In this document: positions 25,130-37,212 of the stretch, in pieces | Layout of the letters: every line of letters starts with the position of its first letter | Numbering within the stretch: position 1 is the stretch's first letter | Origin: Fasciolopsis buskii | Taxonomy: Eukaryota > Platyhelminthes > Trematoda > Plagiorchiida > Fasciolidae | NCBI GenBank assembly: GCA_008360955.1 | Contig: LUCM01008331.1 | Coordinates: 402,535-466,534 of the forward strand | Direction of reading: 5' to 3' | Length of the DNA stretch: 64,000 bases | Translations under genes and position numbers: made by a program | Notes under the pieces: model-generated | What the model was told of the DNA's origin: nothing | The model's input: only the letters and a program-made list of their open reading frames with translations | Database searches by the model: none

Positions 25130-28100
25130 CTTGAAATGAAGAAAAAGAAGGTATATTGTAAAGACCAAAATTTCGGACTTTATTGCGTCTCCTTACTTAC
25201 TGCGTTCTTCATCTCACATGTTGCATCCTTAACGAGAATCAGCGTTCTTTGTTACATTCATTTGTCACAGATTACATCTGCCTAAGCATGACCATGGTTT
25301 GCCTCGCGTCTTGTGGAATAAGCACTTTGAATTCATGAAGCTGCGTGCTTTTTAATGCTTTACTGATTGAAAATTCACACCCGAGTCGCTTGAGCGAATG
25401 GCGCGGTAAACCAGGTCCTGATATTTTAGTCCAATAGTGCATATCTCTCATATCCGAGCCCTTTTGGGTAATGGAATTTATTTGTGTAGCCAAGAAGCCT
25501 TCACAACTAGATTTGTTACGTCTAATTGCACTTTCATCGTGACTCACTAACAGTTCAACTAAGTGCAGTGGTTTGGGCCTACCCAGCCTACGGGATGTGC
25601 GGCAGGAATAGGAGCCTCGGTGAGTTTTACCATGATATGATGGACAGAGTTAAAATAAAGTTACTCATGAAGCAAATATCTACTACGTGACAACTTAGAA
25701 ATCAATTTTAATAGCTGGAAAATAACAGCTGTGAGTTACGTGTTAGGATAAAAGAAAAACATCAAGTGCAAGGGGTTTCGGATATGAAAGAATCCATATT
25801 GGTTCGATATTAATGATACTTTTGAAGAAGCAAAACTTTAAATACTATCTTGATTTGTTGGTAAGTAATTGATTATTTTACAGCCAGATGTGCCAATCTC
25901 ATGACCGATACGAGTCGCAAAAGTAATAAAAAAATTATTGAGTAAAGTTTCGGTTTTTAAAAGCAGCGACAAGGTCGATCCTGATAAATGGCTCTAAAAC
26001 ATGGCTTTTGATGACAGCAAATTATCGAAGACAGTTGATGTTTGGAGGCCATCCTGGTAGTAGTACTCGTGGAGTATGGTAGGATTATCTTCATAGTAAC
26101 ACTGAGGTTAGGTGCATGGCACTGGATTTAGGACAAAGTCAGTAGAATAGGCATTGGATTTATATATGAAAGTGATTGGAACAAGCATACCGCGTCCCAC
26201 ATCGACTTCCTCTTTGTATGCTTTCCTCCAAAGAAGCTAGCGGCTGCAAGATCAACTACTGTGTTCAGTGGCTGGCTTGGCAGGATGAGATGAAAATCCC
26301 CAACCAAATGATTGTCCCGCGTGGACGATGGCACTGTGTCGGGTCGGGATCCACGAGACCCCTCAGTGAGACTTCAGGCGACATGGCCAATCACCGCCAT
26401 TATTGCCGTCCCTGGTTTCACAATAATCCCCCCTCTGTATAGTTCTTTTGACTTACTACCGTTCGAATTTTTCACTGCGACTTGATACGCCATAGTGGCA
26501 AGCAAAAGCTGAGTTTGGTTGTCCGATATGAACGGTTGCATAAGGCAAGTTATAAAAACGATCACAATAGCTGAATTACAAACAACCGGTGACGCGAAAA
26601 AGAAATACTCTATAATGTCACCACGTTTTTCTTCAACAATGTGGTTCTAACGTGTAAAGCGGATTGCTGACCCACTTTCGTGGATGACCTCAAAAAGAAC
26701 GTTTTATATACTTCTCTGATTTGGTGACAGAGTAAACAAATTTGGCAATTAATGGAAGAAATCTGGTTTGGATGCGAGCTTAATCATTGCTAGACAATGA
26801 GACCTGCAGATCCACAGGGAAACAGGGGAAATCAAATTATTTTGTTGTATTTCAGTAATTCGCACGTTGCATGCTTGAGTTTGCGCGACACTTCAAATAA
26901 ACCTCACAAACAGTCAGTTGCACAGGACTCGGGTCTCACAAGTTAGAAGTAAAACACACTGGCCATGGTTGATTGAATCCTAGTGATTCTGAATACCATA
27001 CTCTATTAAAAAAGTCAGTTTTTATACACCGCTTTTGTGTCTGCTTACTTGCAAAGATCCGCTGAATTCATCCATTACTTATACAAACTGGAGTGCTTTA
27101 AGAGTGTCCATAGAAAACCGCGTGTATTCGTGCGCCGTCATTCAATTCGGCGAAAAAGTCCCCTCCAGATTCGGCAGCCTATCCCTACAGAGACAATCTC
27201 AAAGAAATATTTAAGATGATATTTTTTGTAACCATACAAACAAACGAAACTAATTACCATCCAAAATAACGTGTCGGTGAAGTGTGGTACCAGCTTATTG
27301 TCAAACAGGTTTCCGTAAAGACGACTCAACTAGACAAATTTTATCGCCAAGACTGCCAACCCAACTGATTTGAAACTGGGCCCGGTGTTTTAGCTATCCG
27401 GTAGTTTGCTGTAGGTGAATTAGTGTGAGGTAAAAGAACATACAATCTGCCCAACGTGAGGGCGTCAGAAATGAACAGACGATTAGACGGTTTAAGTCAC
27501 CGAAAATGTTTCTAAAACAAGATCGAAAATAACTAAAATGCCCGGATAAAAGGTCAAAAAATAGACATTTGAAATGCGATTTAAATTGTGAAAGATTTGA
27601 AGGCTTGCAAGTTGCAGATTGCAAGGTGAAAATCGATGGAACATTACCCTTTACTAGTACGAATGATCATTCACCTTCCTTCATTGTTCCGTGCAATTCG
27701 AAACTCAGGATACTCGAGTGTTACCAACGCTCACAAAATTTTTATACCCCCTGTCATATCGGACTGGATCACGTACGGTAAATCGAGTCCGCCTTTTCTC
27801 CGGTGAAATGGAACCAAAAGTCCTGCAAAAGAGTTCTTTCGGTACAAGCCTTTGCACCAACGTGATCGGGATCACTTATCAAGTATCTGGTCTTATGTAA
27901 CCACTAACTACCATTGGATCACTGTTCATTACATTCTGCTGGCACCTGGGAGACACATGAACCACCGGGACGCATGATAGTAAGTAAATTCAAGGTCATG
28001 GGTTGTGAGCCTTGCGCAGCACTTTGAGCTTATTTGTTGTATCTATCATCAGTTTCTTCGATTAAAATTACACCAAAAAACGTTCACATGGACGCCAGTA

Positions 28101-31100
28101 AATAACTAGGCGAAAACAATCAAGTCTCGCTAGTTGCTTTGCTCGGATTACGATGAGTAGAATATGTCGATGGCACAATTTAAAACCCGATTCACGGAGG
28201 ATTATTGCGTGTGCATACCTTGGCTAGCATTTGTGTTCGTTTGTACGTGCGTTTACCAACCCTAAGGAGGATAAGACATGCTTAGTCCATGCATTTTGAT
28301 TGTGCGGGAGGACTTCCTAGTGCGGTAACCAAAATAAGACGGAACAAAAATCCACTTGAATGGAAATTTTTCGCTCCATTTCATCCAGGTGCATCCTCGT
28401 TTCAAAATTCACAAGGTTTGATGTCCAATGAACAGACAGAATGCGAATAGGAACGCACACAGATGACAAATTTACAATCAGGTATGCCGTAAACGTGTGG
28501 TCTGAGGAATCACACTGTAACCAGGCCAGCACGTCAACCATACAAAGTCAGTCATTTTCGCGTATTTGAAAACTTGTGGAAGAAGCCCCGTGTTAAAAAA
28601 CGTTCTTTGAATTTCTGTGACCAATTCTGCACACGGTAACTCACTAAAGAAAATGTTCAGCTCTGAATCAAGAATCACCCGTTCCGTTTAACATGAGAGA
28701 AAAGCGTTCATCTCTACACGGACTGCATGATCATGGTAACGGGATATTTTGCAAGGGCCAGGACAATCGTCTCGCTGTTGGTTACTGCATAAATTGGTTC
28801 TTTTTATAAAGATAAATATACCCTTACTTTCTGGGTCTTTTTCATAGTATCATTAACTGATCTTACCACTGAGGAGTTCACCTAAAATGTTCAAGAACAG
28901 CTTGGTTCGGTGATTGTTTAGGCGTATTTCAACCTCATAAACGGGTTTGACATGGTGTAAGCGTTGAACACATTTTATTGAAAAGAACGAATTGATATAC
29001 TGGGTATTCCAGCCTCGGGGAAAAGAAACTTTCCTAGAAGTGACACTTTTGGTCTAGAACAATATTAGCCCCACTCTACAGGAAGGAACAGATGTCAGGA
29101 TCACTTGTTTGCCAATTTTTTCAACGGGAACTCTGAATAGCTATGGTGTACGGAAAAAAGTTACCTGTAATGAATTCATTGACTAGATTTCTAAGCCGTT
29201 TATTAGAAAGATTAATTTCATCCAACTATGAACATCGTGTTCTGAAAAACTACTAGCGAATTTTGTTGGTGAGTTAATCAAATTTACCAAAAGCATTTCT
29301 TTGTGTCTTCGCCTTCTGAGGTTTTCTCCTTTGTTATAACACGACAAAGGTATAAGCGCAGTGAAAATGACGCCCCATAGCCACTGGAGCCTACTGCACG
29401 AGCGGGCTAGGCAGGGACCGATATATTTGACTCTGAAACCTGGAGCGGCACAGAACCACATAAGTTCACACTAGGTCAGGTGTGGTAACGAGCCGGCCGA
29501 CAGCAAGTTACAATCTAGCACCACGGTGCTTGGTTGATTTGGGATTCGAACCTCTGACCCCTTCGGTGAAATATACTTATTCCACTTTACCAGCTCCGTC
29601 CAAGCTGGTTACTACGATTCGCTTTCGAGATCAGAGGGTCGAAAAAACACGGATCCAAGGGCATGGACAGGAAGTGGTGCAGCTTAGTTATGATTTTGTT
29701 TTGGAAACCACTACCATGTGGAATGTCGACAAATTATTCCGGGCGGAAGTTGTCCGCGAACACGGATGTTTGTATCAGGACGGAAATCGTCAAGGCATTT
29801 TAGGAAGAGGAACGAAGTGACTTATGTGTTTCAACTTTTTGTCATTCGTATGCTAATGGCTCAGCAATAAAGAGGATGCCCTAGGTCACAGACAACATAG
29901 GGCTGTGGACAAATGGCCAAAGTATGATCTGTAATACACAAAACTCGAGTGAGTTATGGGATTTAAATAGCCAAAAATTTGTAGTCGACAAATAGCTGGG
30001 GCATTCTGCTCACCAGGCGCCTGTTTTCATGCATTTCCATTAGGAGTTGAAGCAAGCGGGTAAAACATGTAACGGTATTCACCTTTGGAGGAGAAATACA
30101 CAATTAGCTTGACACAAATATGGCGTGCACCGATGTTGGCTTCAACCCATTCAGAAAATGAGGTCAAAAGGCTGGAACCATAAATAATGGAATTTCGAAG
30201 GACCCCAAGAAAACAAACAGAGGCGACCGCGATTGTTTCAATTAGATTTTTTCTGAAACGAAGTGATAACCTGAACCACAGAATATGGCCTACTCATTAG
30301 ATTTAATTGTAAGAATTGATTTTTGAATTAAAATTCACGCTTTCAATTCCTAAACCGAGTGACGTAGTAATTAACTCGAGTTCGTCATCTAACCAAAAAA
30401 AATGATTGTTTTCACGAAGTTTTAGTCCGATTTATTTTGATTTCTTCCAAAGGGGAAAATGTTTGCAAGCCGTCAGCAATATCTAGTTCTATGCATTTTT
30501 AGAAGACGGGGTTAATGGGCACTTTGCTGTGAGTCATCTGATGGACAACAAGCACAGGAGTGAATAAGGCAAACATTTGATCTATGTCACAAGGCCCTTT
30601 CAACCTGGCTTCGATTGATTTTGTTCTAACTTGTTTCTGCTACCTATGAATAAACATTCACCATAAAAGGCAAAACGTTGACGTAAGTAGCGAAAATTCC
30701 CAAATCTTTTGAATCTGCCAGTTACGTTTAGACTCGGTCTCTTGCATCACATCGAAAATATGTTGTCTGCATCACAAGGAGACAGTTCATATTATCAGTA
30801 TGCGTTCAAACTTCGGACAAGCATTTTGTTCATTTCTTTTGGAAATTTTCTGAGGCTGTGTCAACAATCCCGTGGTTTGAACCGGTCAGCGTACCGATAG
30901 TCTTTGGCAAGAGTGCATAATACAACCTTCAAGAATGGCACTGGTCGAATGATCAAAGTTATGACTTCTCAACCTGAAGATCACAGGTGGTAATGATGAA
31001 TAAACTATTGACTATCTTATAAAGCATTACCGTTGGCATTTTGCTTTCGCTAAAATTTTCAATGCCGTTGCAAGCTTAAGTGCGTCCATGAGTAACGCAA

Positions 31101-32131
31101 GAACCACTTGACGTCGGGGAAGGAGGCAGGGTTAGTTTTTATCGAATGTGTTCGAATTTAGCAAAAAACAACTCAGAATGTTTCCCCACTTGAAATTCTT
31201 CGCCAATAGACTATACATATCTAATGCTCTAGCACAAACTTGTCTGCCATGGAGCAGCATCGGGACAAGGACCTGGCCAGCACATCGGTCAGAACAATCA
31301 TGATATCCACCAAGTCGAGTCAAACTAAAAAAAAACAAATTTCCTTGGGTTCCAAAACATTTTTACAAACATTTTTAAATGGGCTGAAAAAGCTGTGATA
31401 AAAACATTACAACTGGATTAAAAAACAGAATTCCAGTTTCAAATGCTATGCTTCTCGTGAAGACAGTAAAAACTGTTTATTTTAACTGTTGCGCATTGAC
31501 CGAGGGGCCTGACCAAACAATGAAAGGTTAGTCACACGGTTTTTACTCATTACCGCATGAAATGACGTAAATTGTCACTTCTGAATGAAGCGCAAGATGT
31601 TGTTAGGGGATCATCCAAATAAATTCATCCTAAGTTTGATAAGTCGTGAGTTTTTCTCCCCTCTCGAGTGCGCAGAAACCAACTTATGGACTTTCGAATC
31701 ACTGCATTCAGGTGTTTGTACATCTAATTCAGACGGCGTCGGCGGCAAAGCGACAGATCGTTACATCTGTTGACTTCTGGGAGTGTTTGACATTCGTGGT
31801 TGTGGCAACTATCGCCTTCCAAGTGTGGATAGGAACTGAAACATTTCCGCCTAGAAGGGAAATACTAATCAGCCGATTACGTCGGCACTAATATGCACAA
31901 CTTTGAGTGCATTTGCATTTACTTTCAAATAAGTTAAAGCACGGAAAAAAGAAAAATTCCTATTATTTATCTAAAAACTGGGATTTAAAAATAATCTCAT
32001 ATTTGTCCGTGGGATTTACTGGTAATGTAATTATAATCACAAGTACCACAATTCAACATAATAAGAACGTATGGGAATCTGATATCTCTAGATGGGGATT
32101 AGATCCGCAGGCTGAAGTTTACAGCACCTAC
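25130..32131. other. Intron between FN3 exons 7 and 8 (7.0 kb)
   Basis: It carries one SINE head at about 29535-29605. Open frames at 26176-26442 (plus), 28317-28541 (minus) and 29183-29461 (minus) lack splice-flanked FN3 signatures. The flanking exons already join in phase 0 with a continuous FN3 B-C region, so no further exon is needed. Confidence 0.7.
29535..29605 (-). mobile_element. tRNA-derived SINE head
   Basis: On the minus strand this reads GAGCTGGTAAAGTGGAATAA, a box A-like start, then GGGGTCAGAGGTTCGAATCC with a perfect box B. Spacing of about 45 bases between the boxes fits a tRNA-derived SINE. The 3' body is not clearly delimited. Confidence 0.55.
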
Positions 32132-32614
32132 CTGAATGTCCCATATGATGGGACTACCTTGGAATTTCATCGACATATCCGTGAAGCAGACAGCTTCAGG
32201 TCGCTCGTTTGCCGTTTGCTTGTGCTGTGATTGCCACTGAAGGAACTCGACACTATGCACCCAGTTTGTATTTTCCTTGCTAGTCATTGTGCGGCCAAAT
32301 ACAACGGCCGATGTTCCGAGACCGCCTTTTGATACAGCTCCTACTGAGAAAATATAATTTGTATTTGGACGCAATCTGTTCACTTTAACAGTGGTTTCTG
32401 AGTCCGAGCGAATCCAGTCGGTCTTGGGCGACATTGATGAGTAGTTGTTCACAGCAATGGATCCATAAGATCGATTCGTGGTCGCTCGCCAGAAGGAGAA
32501 TTGTCTGTTAGTGGGCACTGTGGGGACCGGCTGGTATTTGACCATCCAGTCTGCTGCACTGTTACCCGGTCTCATGGTGTCCGGAATTCGCAGTGTGTGA
32601 TCTAAATCGACGAC
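32132..32614 (-). CDS. FN3 exon 7 (rest of FN3 domain 4, start of domain 5)
   Basis: A 483-base exon, phase 0 at both ends, between a CATATTTCCAG acceptor and a GTAGGT donor. It supplies a long loop (about 85 residues with several Asn, Ser and Thr and the sequons NRS and NYS) between the C strand and the F strand LRPNTNYIFSVGAVSKGG of domain 4. A linker (SKENTNWVHSVEFLQWQ) follows, then the opening of domain 5: PEAVCFTDMSMKF and GSPIIWDIQ with its Trp. The loop is much longer than in a standard 90-residue FN3 domain. Confidence 0.9.
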
Positions 32615-34480
32615 CTGGAAATATGAAATCGTTCGGGTTGTTTGAAAGATTATTTGCACATTTTTTATCCCCCTAACCACCCCCCGCATCCCCTGATAAG
32701 TGGGAAGAAATCGGACGCTTGCTAAGGTTAGATTTTATTCGTTTTTACTCTTGCATTCTTATCTCAGCCTCTCCGACCGTTTTCTCGTGCCAGGTGGATC
32801 ATCTGATTAGTTGGGTGTGCGCAATCGTGCTGGTGACTAAATCAATGTTTTAACAAATCTCCGTAACAGTTCTTAATAAGTCAATCTACTGATGAGAATG
32901 ATGCTGACCATGTTAATGACTGCCTAATGTCACAGTCCACCATTTGTGGTCAGTCAAATCGTACCGGGATTTTCACTGCGCTCTAACTGGGCAAGATGAT
33001 AGGCACGCGAGTTAGCCGACCAAGTGTTTATCACAGGATCCGCCTATGCGAACTCTGCGTGTACTCAACGATGGCAACGGGGCGTCATGAAAGGGCGTTA
33101 GTTGGTCGGAAGACCTCGGAATTTTGTGACACTGACAAATGAGGTGCGCTAAAAGTTTTGAAATGATTAGTTTAAATTGTATTCATTTCCAATATGAAAC
33201 TATAAAACTCATCCCAATCCCTTGTCCACTGATAGCAGCTATGATAAAGAGTTTTAGTAATCAAAACATTTTTGTGTAGCGGAACAACGACAGTTTGAGA
33301 ATCGTTACCACTTGGAGACCAGTTTGTTTTGTAGCGCAAAATCTATAGAAATTTATTCTCTTGCGAATCAAGCGCATATGCTGGTAATTTGACAAATCTT
33401 TGTAAATGCCGTAAGCAAAATAAATTTGGACTTATTGTTAGCAGTTTGGTAAACTTCGTTGCGAAGAACCAAATGCATTTGCTCAGCAACACTGCAACAT
33501 TAGAAGAACACACAAGTCATTTACAAATTCATATACCGATTCCAGCGCTTTGTTTCTTGTACACAGGTTGGATATAAGCGAGCATGGAATAGATCTGGAT
33601 GATGAATGCTTTCTGATTTTTTTCTCACGTATACAAACCCATTGTTCCAATCTTATTTCGTGTCAGATATTCAGAAAAATTTGTTCGCTTAGTTCGAGGA
33701 GTTTCCTACTTGTAATCTGCACAACCCCCACACAATAGATCGTGTGGTTATTCGAAATGTCCAAAATGTTCAGGGGATTCCTTGAATGCAGTGTTTTTTT
33801 CTTTCAAAACAGCTCATGAATTGTTTTAGGAAACTTGTGCTAATTGTTTTCGATCGTGTATGAGATTTCGGGATTGTCTGGATGAAAACAAAAGATTGTT
33901 GTATTCCAAGCATTGGGGAAACACGCACATCCGAAGTGTCTAATTGGGGTGGATAACAAACGTGGTAGAAGAAATGAGAAAGACTAATTGAGCGCGAGTT
34001 CTTCAAACATCGGTCTGCTTTAAAAGACTTGGTGATTCCTGGAAGTATACACCCATTCAAAGATTACACAAAAGAGTAGTAAAAAGCAATTTGTTCACCA
34101 GTATGATGAATTGCACCAATAAATCCTTTCAACTGTTAGGTTTTTTAATGACTGAACAGTCAACGCAGTCAATTTCGTCCATATTTTGGTGGCAATTGTA
34201 GAATTCGTAAAGTGCGAACTGAAATTTAGATAAATCAACAAATCACCAGGCAACACCGGTTCCAACCATTATCATCAGTTTGTACGAGTTCAGTGAACAG
34301 CCAAATTTACTTGACATTCCCTAACGAAACAGGAGAATGAAGTCACCATTTCTTAGAGTCTTACAGCAAAACCATTGAGGTGATCTCCGAAACGGGGTAG
34401 TTGAGAAACACCCGTGGTACAATGGAGTTAGGCAACATTTTGCATTTCAAAATCATAGAACTAGATAAATATTAAATTAC
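32615..34480. other. Intron between FN3 exons 6 and 7
   Basis: About 1.9 kb. A GC-richer patch at about 32980-33115 contrasts with the AT-rich rest and may be an old repeat; no hallmark identifies it. No coding piece is supported. Confidence 0.6.
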
Positions 34481-34602
34481 CTGAGTGAATTTAACTATGT
34501 GGTGCAGAATTTGTCCACGACTAGAACGAGGCGGTTTCCACTCCAAATGCAGTGAGTTGGTGCTGCTGGACTTGATTATAAGGTTCCGGACACATTCGGG
34601 CA
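34481..34602 (-). CDS. FN3 exon 6 (first strands of FN3 domain 4)
   Basis: This 122-base exon is preceded by a long pyrimidine tract ending CACACTCAG and followed by a GTAATT donor, weaker than its neighbours. It encodes PECVRNLII, the A strand, then SLHLEWKPPRSSRGQ, the B strand with the FN3 Trp and the Pro-Pro turn, then ILHHIVKFTQ, the C strand. It starts with two bases completing a Val codon and ends at phase 0. On the plus strand the same bases also read open, but only the minus reading gives an FN3 pattern. Confidence 0.85.
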
Positions 34603-34949
34603 CTGAGTGTGGGGAGTTAAAAAGCAAATTAACACACAAAAAACAACTCAACCTTGCAGCCCGTTGGTCATTTTGTAGTTTACTTTCCCATTAATAGAAC
34701 ATTATTACACATTATATTCACGAAGCAGATCATGGTCGGCAGAGGGATATAATCGAACAAGAACTTCATCTGCTAGGTTCAAGTGAGCACGCTATTCTGC
34801 TTATGCACTATCACTGCCCAAAACCCGTTCGTTGATCTGATTGACACCTTCTGTTTGTTGTAAGTGAATGAAAAATTTGAAGCCAACAGCAGAACAGCGA
34901 CTGGACTTCAATGAATCCAGTCGGATAAAGCTAATCTAATCGAATTTGC

Positions 34950-35080
34950 AGTCATGTGAAAGGCGTTCGACTCAGAATCGTTCGTCCCGGGTTCGCGTTC
35001 CAGTTCGGGCGCGGTGGATATGCACTGCTCATGATTCCTAACAAGGATGAAACAGCTGTACTGTGCTTCCATGGTGTCTT
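34950..35080 (+). mobile_element. tRNA-derived SINE with hammerhead-ribozyme tail
   Basis: The plus strand reads AAGGCGTTCGACTCAGAATC, then CCCGGGTTCGCGTTCC, a box B with one change, then a GTTCGGGCGCGGTGGA joint, and then the hammerhead-like segment at 35015-35071. A tRNA-like head followed by a hammerhead is an arrangement known from Schistosoma SINEs. The first part of the tRNA head (box A) is eroded. It sits in sense orientation opposite to the host gene. Confidence 0.7.
35015..35071 (+). ncRNA. Degenerate type I hammerhead ribozyme
   Basis: All three helices can be drawn. Stem I pairs TGGA (35015-35018) with TCCA (35068-35071) and GCACTG (35022-35027) with CTGTGC (35061-35066), with one U-U mismatch. 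Stem II is TTCC (35035-35038) with GGAT (35045-35048) around a TAACAA loop. GAAA is at 35049-35052. Stem III is the self-complementary ACAGCTGT (35052-35059), too short to act alone, as in other minimal metazoan type I hammerheads. The cleavage triplet would be GTA (35058-35060). The core is CTCATGA instead of CTGANGA, with G5 changed to C, and the first stem II pair is lost, so this copy is probably inactive. Confidence 0.65.
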
Positions 35081-35927
35081 TATGGTGAGTTGAGGGACCA
35101 TATCACATGGTGAATTATTTCATGAAATATTTGTCTCAATGCAAAGGATATTTAGCTTGAGGACAAATAAGTCGTTAGCATGCACTTACAGCCAACTAAT
35201 AATTACAATTCGACACAGGCCCTGTCCAACTATTTCATCCGGGTTAGAATTCACTTTCAGCCCACATTTGTAACACCCGAACTGGGATGAAAAACGGAAT
35301 AACTGAATGACTTTGAATTGAACTCTATATCATCCACACCATTCGGCCCGGTTTGCAATGGCTTAATTTTGACAACACGTGATACTACACCTGGCTTTTA
35401 CGGGTTTTGCTCCAAATGGTAAGTAATTACCTGTACAAATCTGACATATTATCGCCGAGATGCTAAAAGAGAACTGTCGTTTTATGAGCTTGAATTTTCA
35501 CCACCATTTGAGGTGACTTGCACTGACGATGTTACCTCGACTAGTGATGGAACGTTGGCAAGCTTAATGTCAGGTTCACCGATCAGAGCCCCATGAAAAA
35601 CAACAACTAGAGCTACGGCCAACATAAATCTTCAAATCCATTGAAATTGAAACTGTCTAGTTTTAAAATCCATAAATAATCCTTTTTCGAAGCAGATATC
35701 GGCAAAACCGACACAACCCAATGGATTGTTTATAAAGAAAATCGAAGTGAATCATCTTGGGAGTCTAACTGTAACTTTTATCATTTAGAATCGCTTACTC
35801 GGTAGCTATATGTCCTCTGAATTGTTGGCAATATAATGACGAGAAGTCTGTGTGTCTGCACTTGTTCATGACCAAAGGCTGTTGCCTAGAAATGCAAATT
35901 TGATGCCCAAAAGTCTGTTACTAGGCC

Positions 35928-35990
35928 GGCCAGATGGCTCAGTGAATAAAGATGTTCGATATGAAGTCGTTCACTTCCACTCCAACCCTA
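35928..35990 (+). mobile_element. tRNA-derived SINE head, second copy
   Basis: GGCCAGATGGCTCAGTGAAT is close to the D-arm and box A of a tRNA, and about 25 bases later GTTCACTTCCACTCC is a decayed box B. It lies about 900 bases from the hammerhead SINE in the same orientation. No hammerhead follows it. Confidence 0.5.
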
Positions 35991-37196
35991 TTGCAAGCAC
36001 CATTCTTGTGCGTATTATCACCGCTCCATTAAGATGAAAAAACCGTGCTCAATTCACCTGAATGTCACCGTTGAGGTGAGCAGCCTACTGAGTCGATGAG
36101 TCTCAAATTTAAGATTAGAAGCAAAAGCTGATTTGTTTAGTCCAATGACAATTGGCCATTTGTTTAGGTTTCCAATTAGCATCCGGATGCAAGTAAACCG
36201 AATCGTGTGTAGAATATTGATTTGCAATCTTTTGAGCAATTGCCAAAATGACTTCCGTCGTGTTTCGATGTTTTTTTTACTGTTCACTTGAGTAGTAAGA
36301 TCAGCCGCGACTCTTTCCTGCGATCTTGTTCCTTGACTGGATATCGTCAACGTTGCATTTGAACGGAATGAATGAACTGAACGTCGAGTCATATGGAGGC
36401 TATCATCATAAGACAGTAAGTCTAGCAGAGATAAAACGTCTACTCATTGCTCGATCCGTGTTCGATTGCCTGTGATTGTACCATCCTTCTCAGTCCATCC
36501 TTATAGTCCTTCCTCCTCTGTGTTCAGCAGGTACCGGTTTGTGTTGTTTCCGGTGACAACTCTACAGTTGCCACTCACTGCAGTTCTGTTTAATTCCCGT
36601 TTTCAGTCCAAAGTTCACGGCAGTAATAAAACCGTATTCCCTAAAATATGGAATCGTTAATTTCGTTGTTTCCGAATGATCCGATTTATGCAAATGTTGG
36701 TTAGCTGTTTAAAGACTTGAAGCTGGAAAATACTACAAGGAAAATTAGCAGCCTTCGGCTCGATATTCTAAATTTGCCGTAATTTGTGATCTTTATTGAT
36801 TTGAAGGCATCGTTTTCACTAAGTACGATCTAGTCTCAGTTACCATACTACTAGTGATTTTACATTCCTTTATATTTTTCTGTTATTTTCCAAGTTACTT
36901 GATGTAATGCTGCCTTTGCACTGCGTGAAATGTGTAGTATGTTTGCAGATATGCTGTGACCGGTAATGTTTTAAAATAAGTGAGATCGAGGCTCGATAAT
37001 TTGGTTCCTCAAATTTGCAATGCCAATAATTTAGCTACCTGCAAGTTCCCAATTGTTGGTCTTCATTAACGAAAAAGCCGACTGATCAATGGCGAGCGAG
37101 TGCATTAATTAAATTGTAGTGTGAATTAGCGGTGGGTGCAGCTGGCTTTTAAAATGGAAAACAGCTATGCACTCATTTCTTGTCCTTTATTCAAAG

Positions 37197-37212
37197 ATAT
37201 ATATATATATAT
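37197..37212. repeat. (AT)n microsatellite
   Basis: Alternating AT run of about 16 bases in an intron. Confidence 0.85.

Noticed and set aside
28317..28541. Minus-strand frame as an additional FN3 exon between exons 7 and 8
   Set aside because: No good donor or acceptor flanks it, it has no FN3 strand pattern, and exons 7 and 8 already join in phase with a continuous FN3 B-C region.
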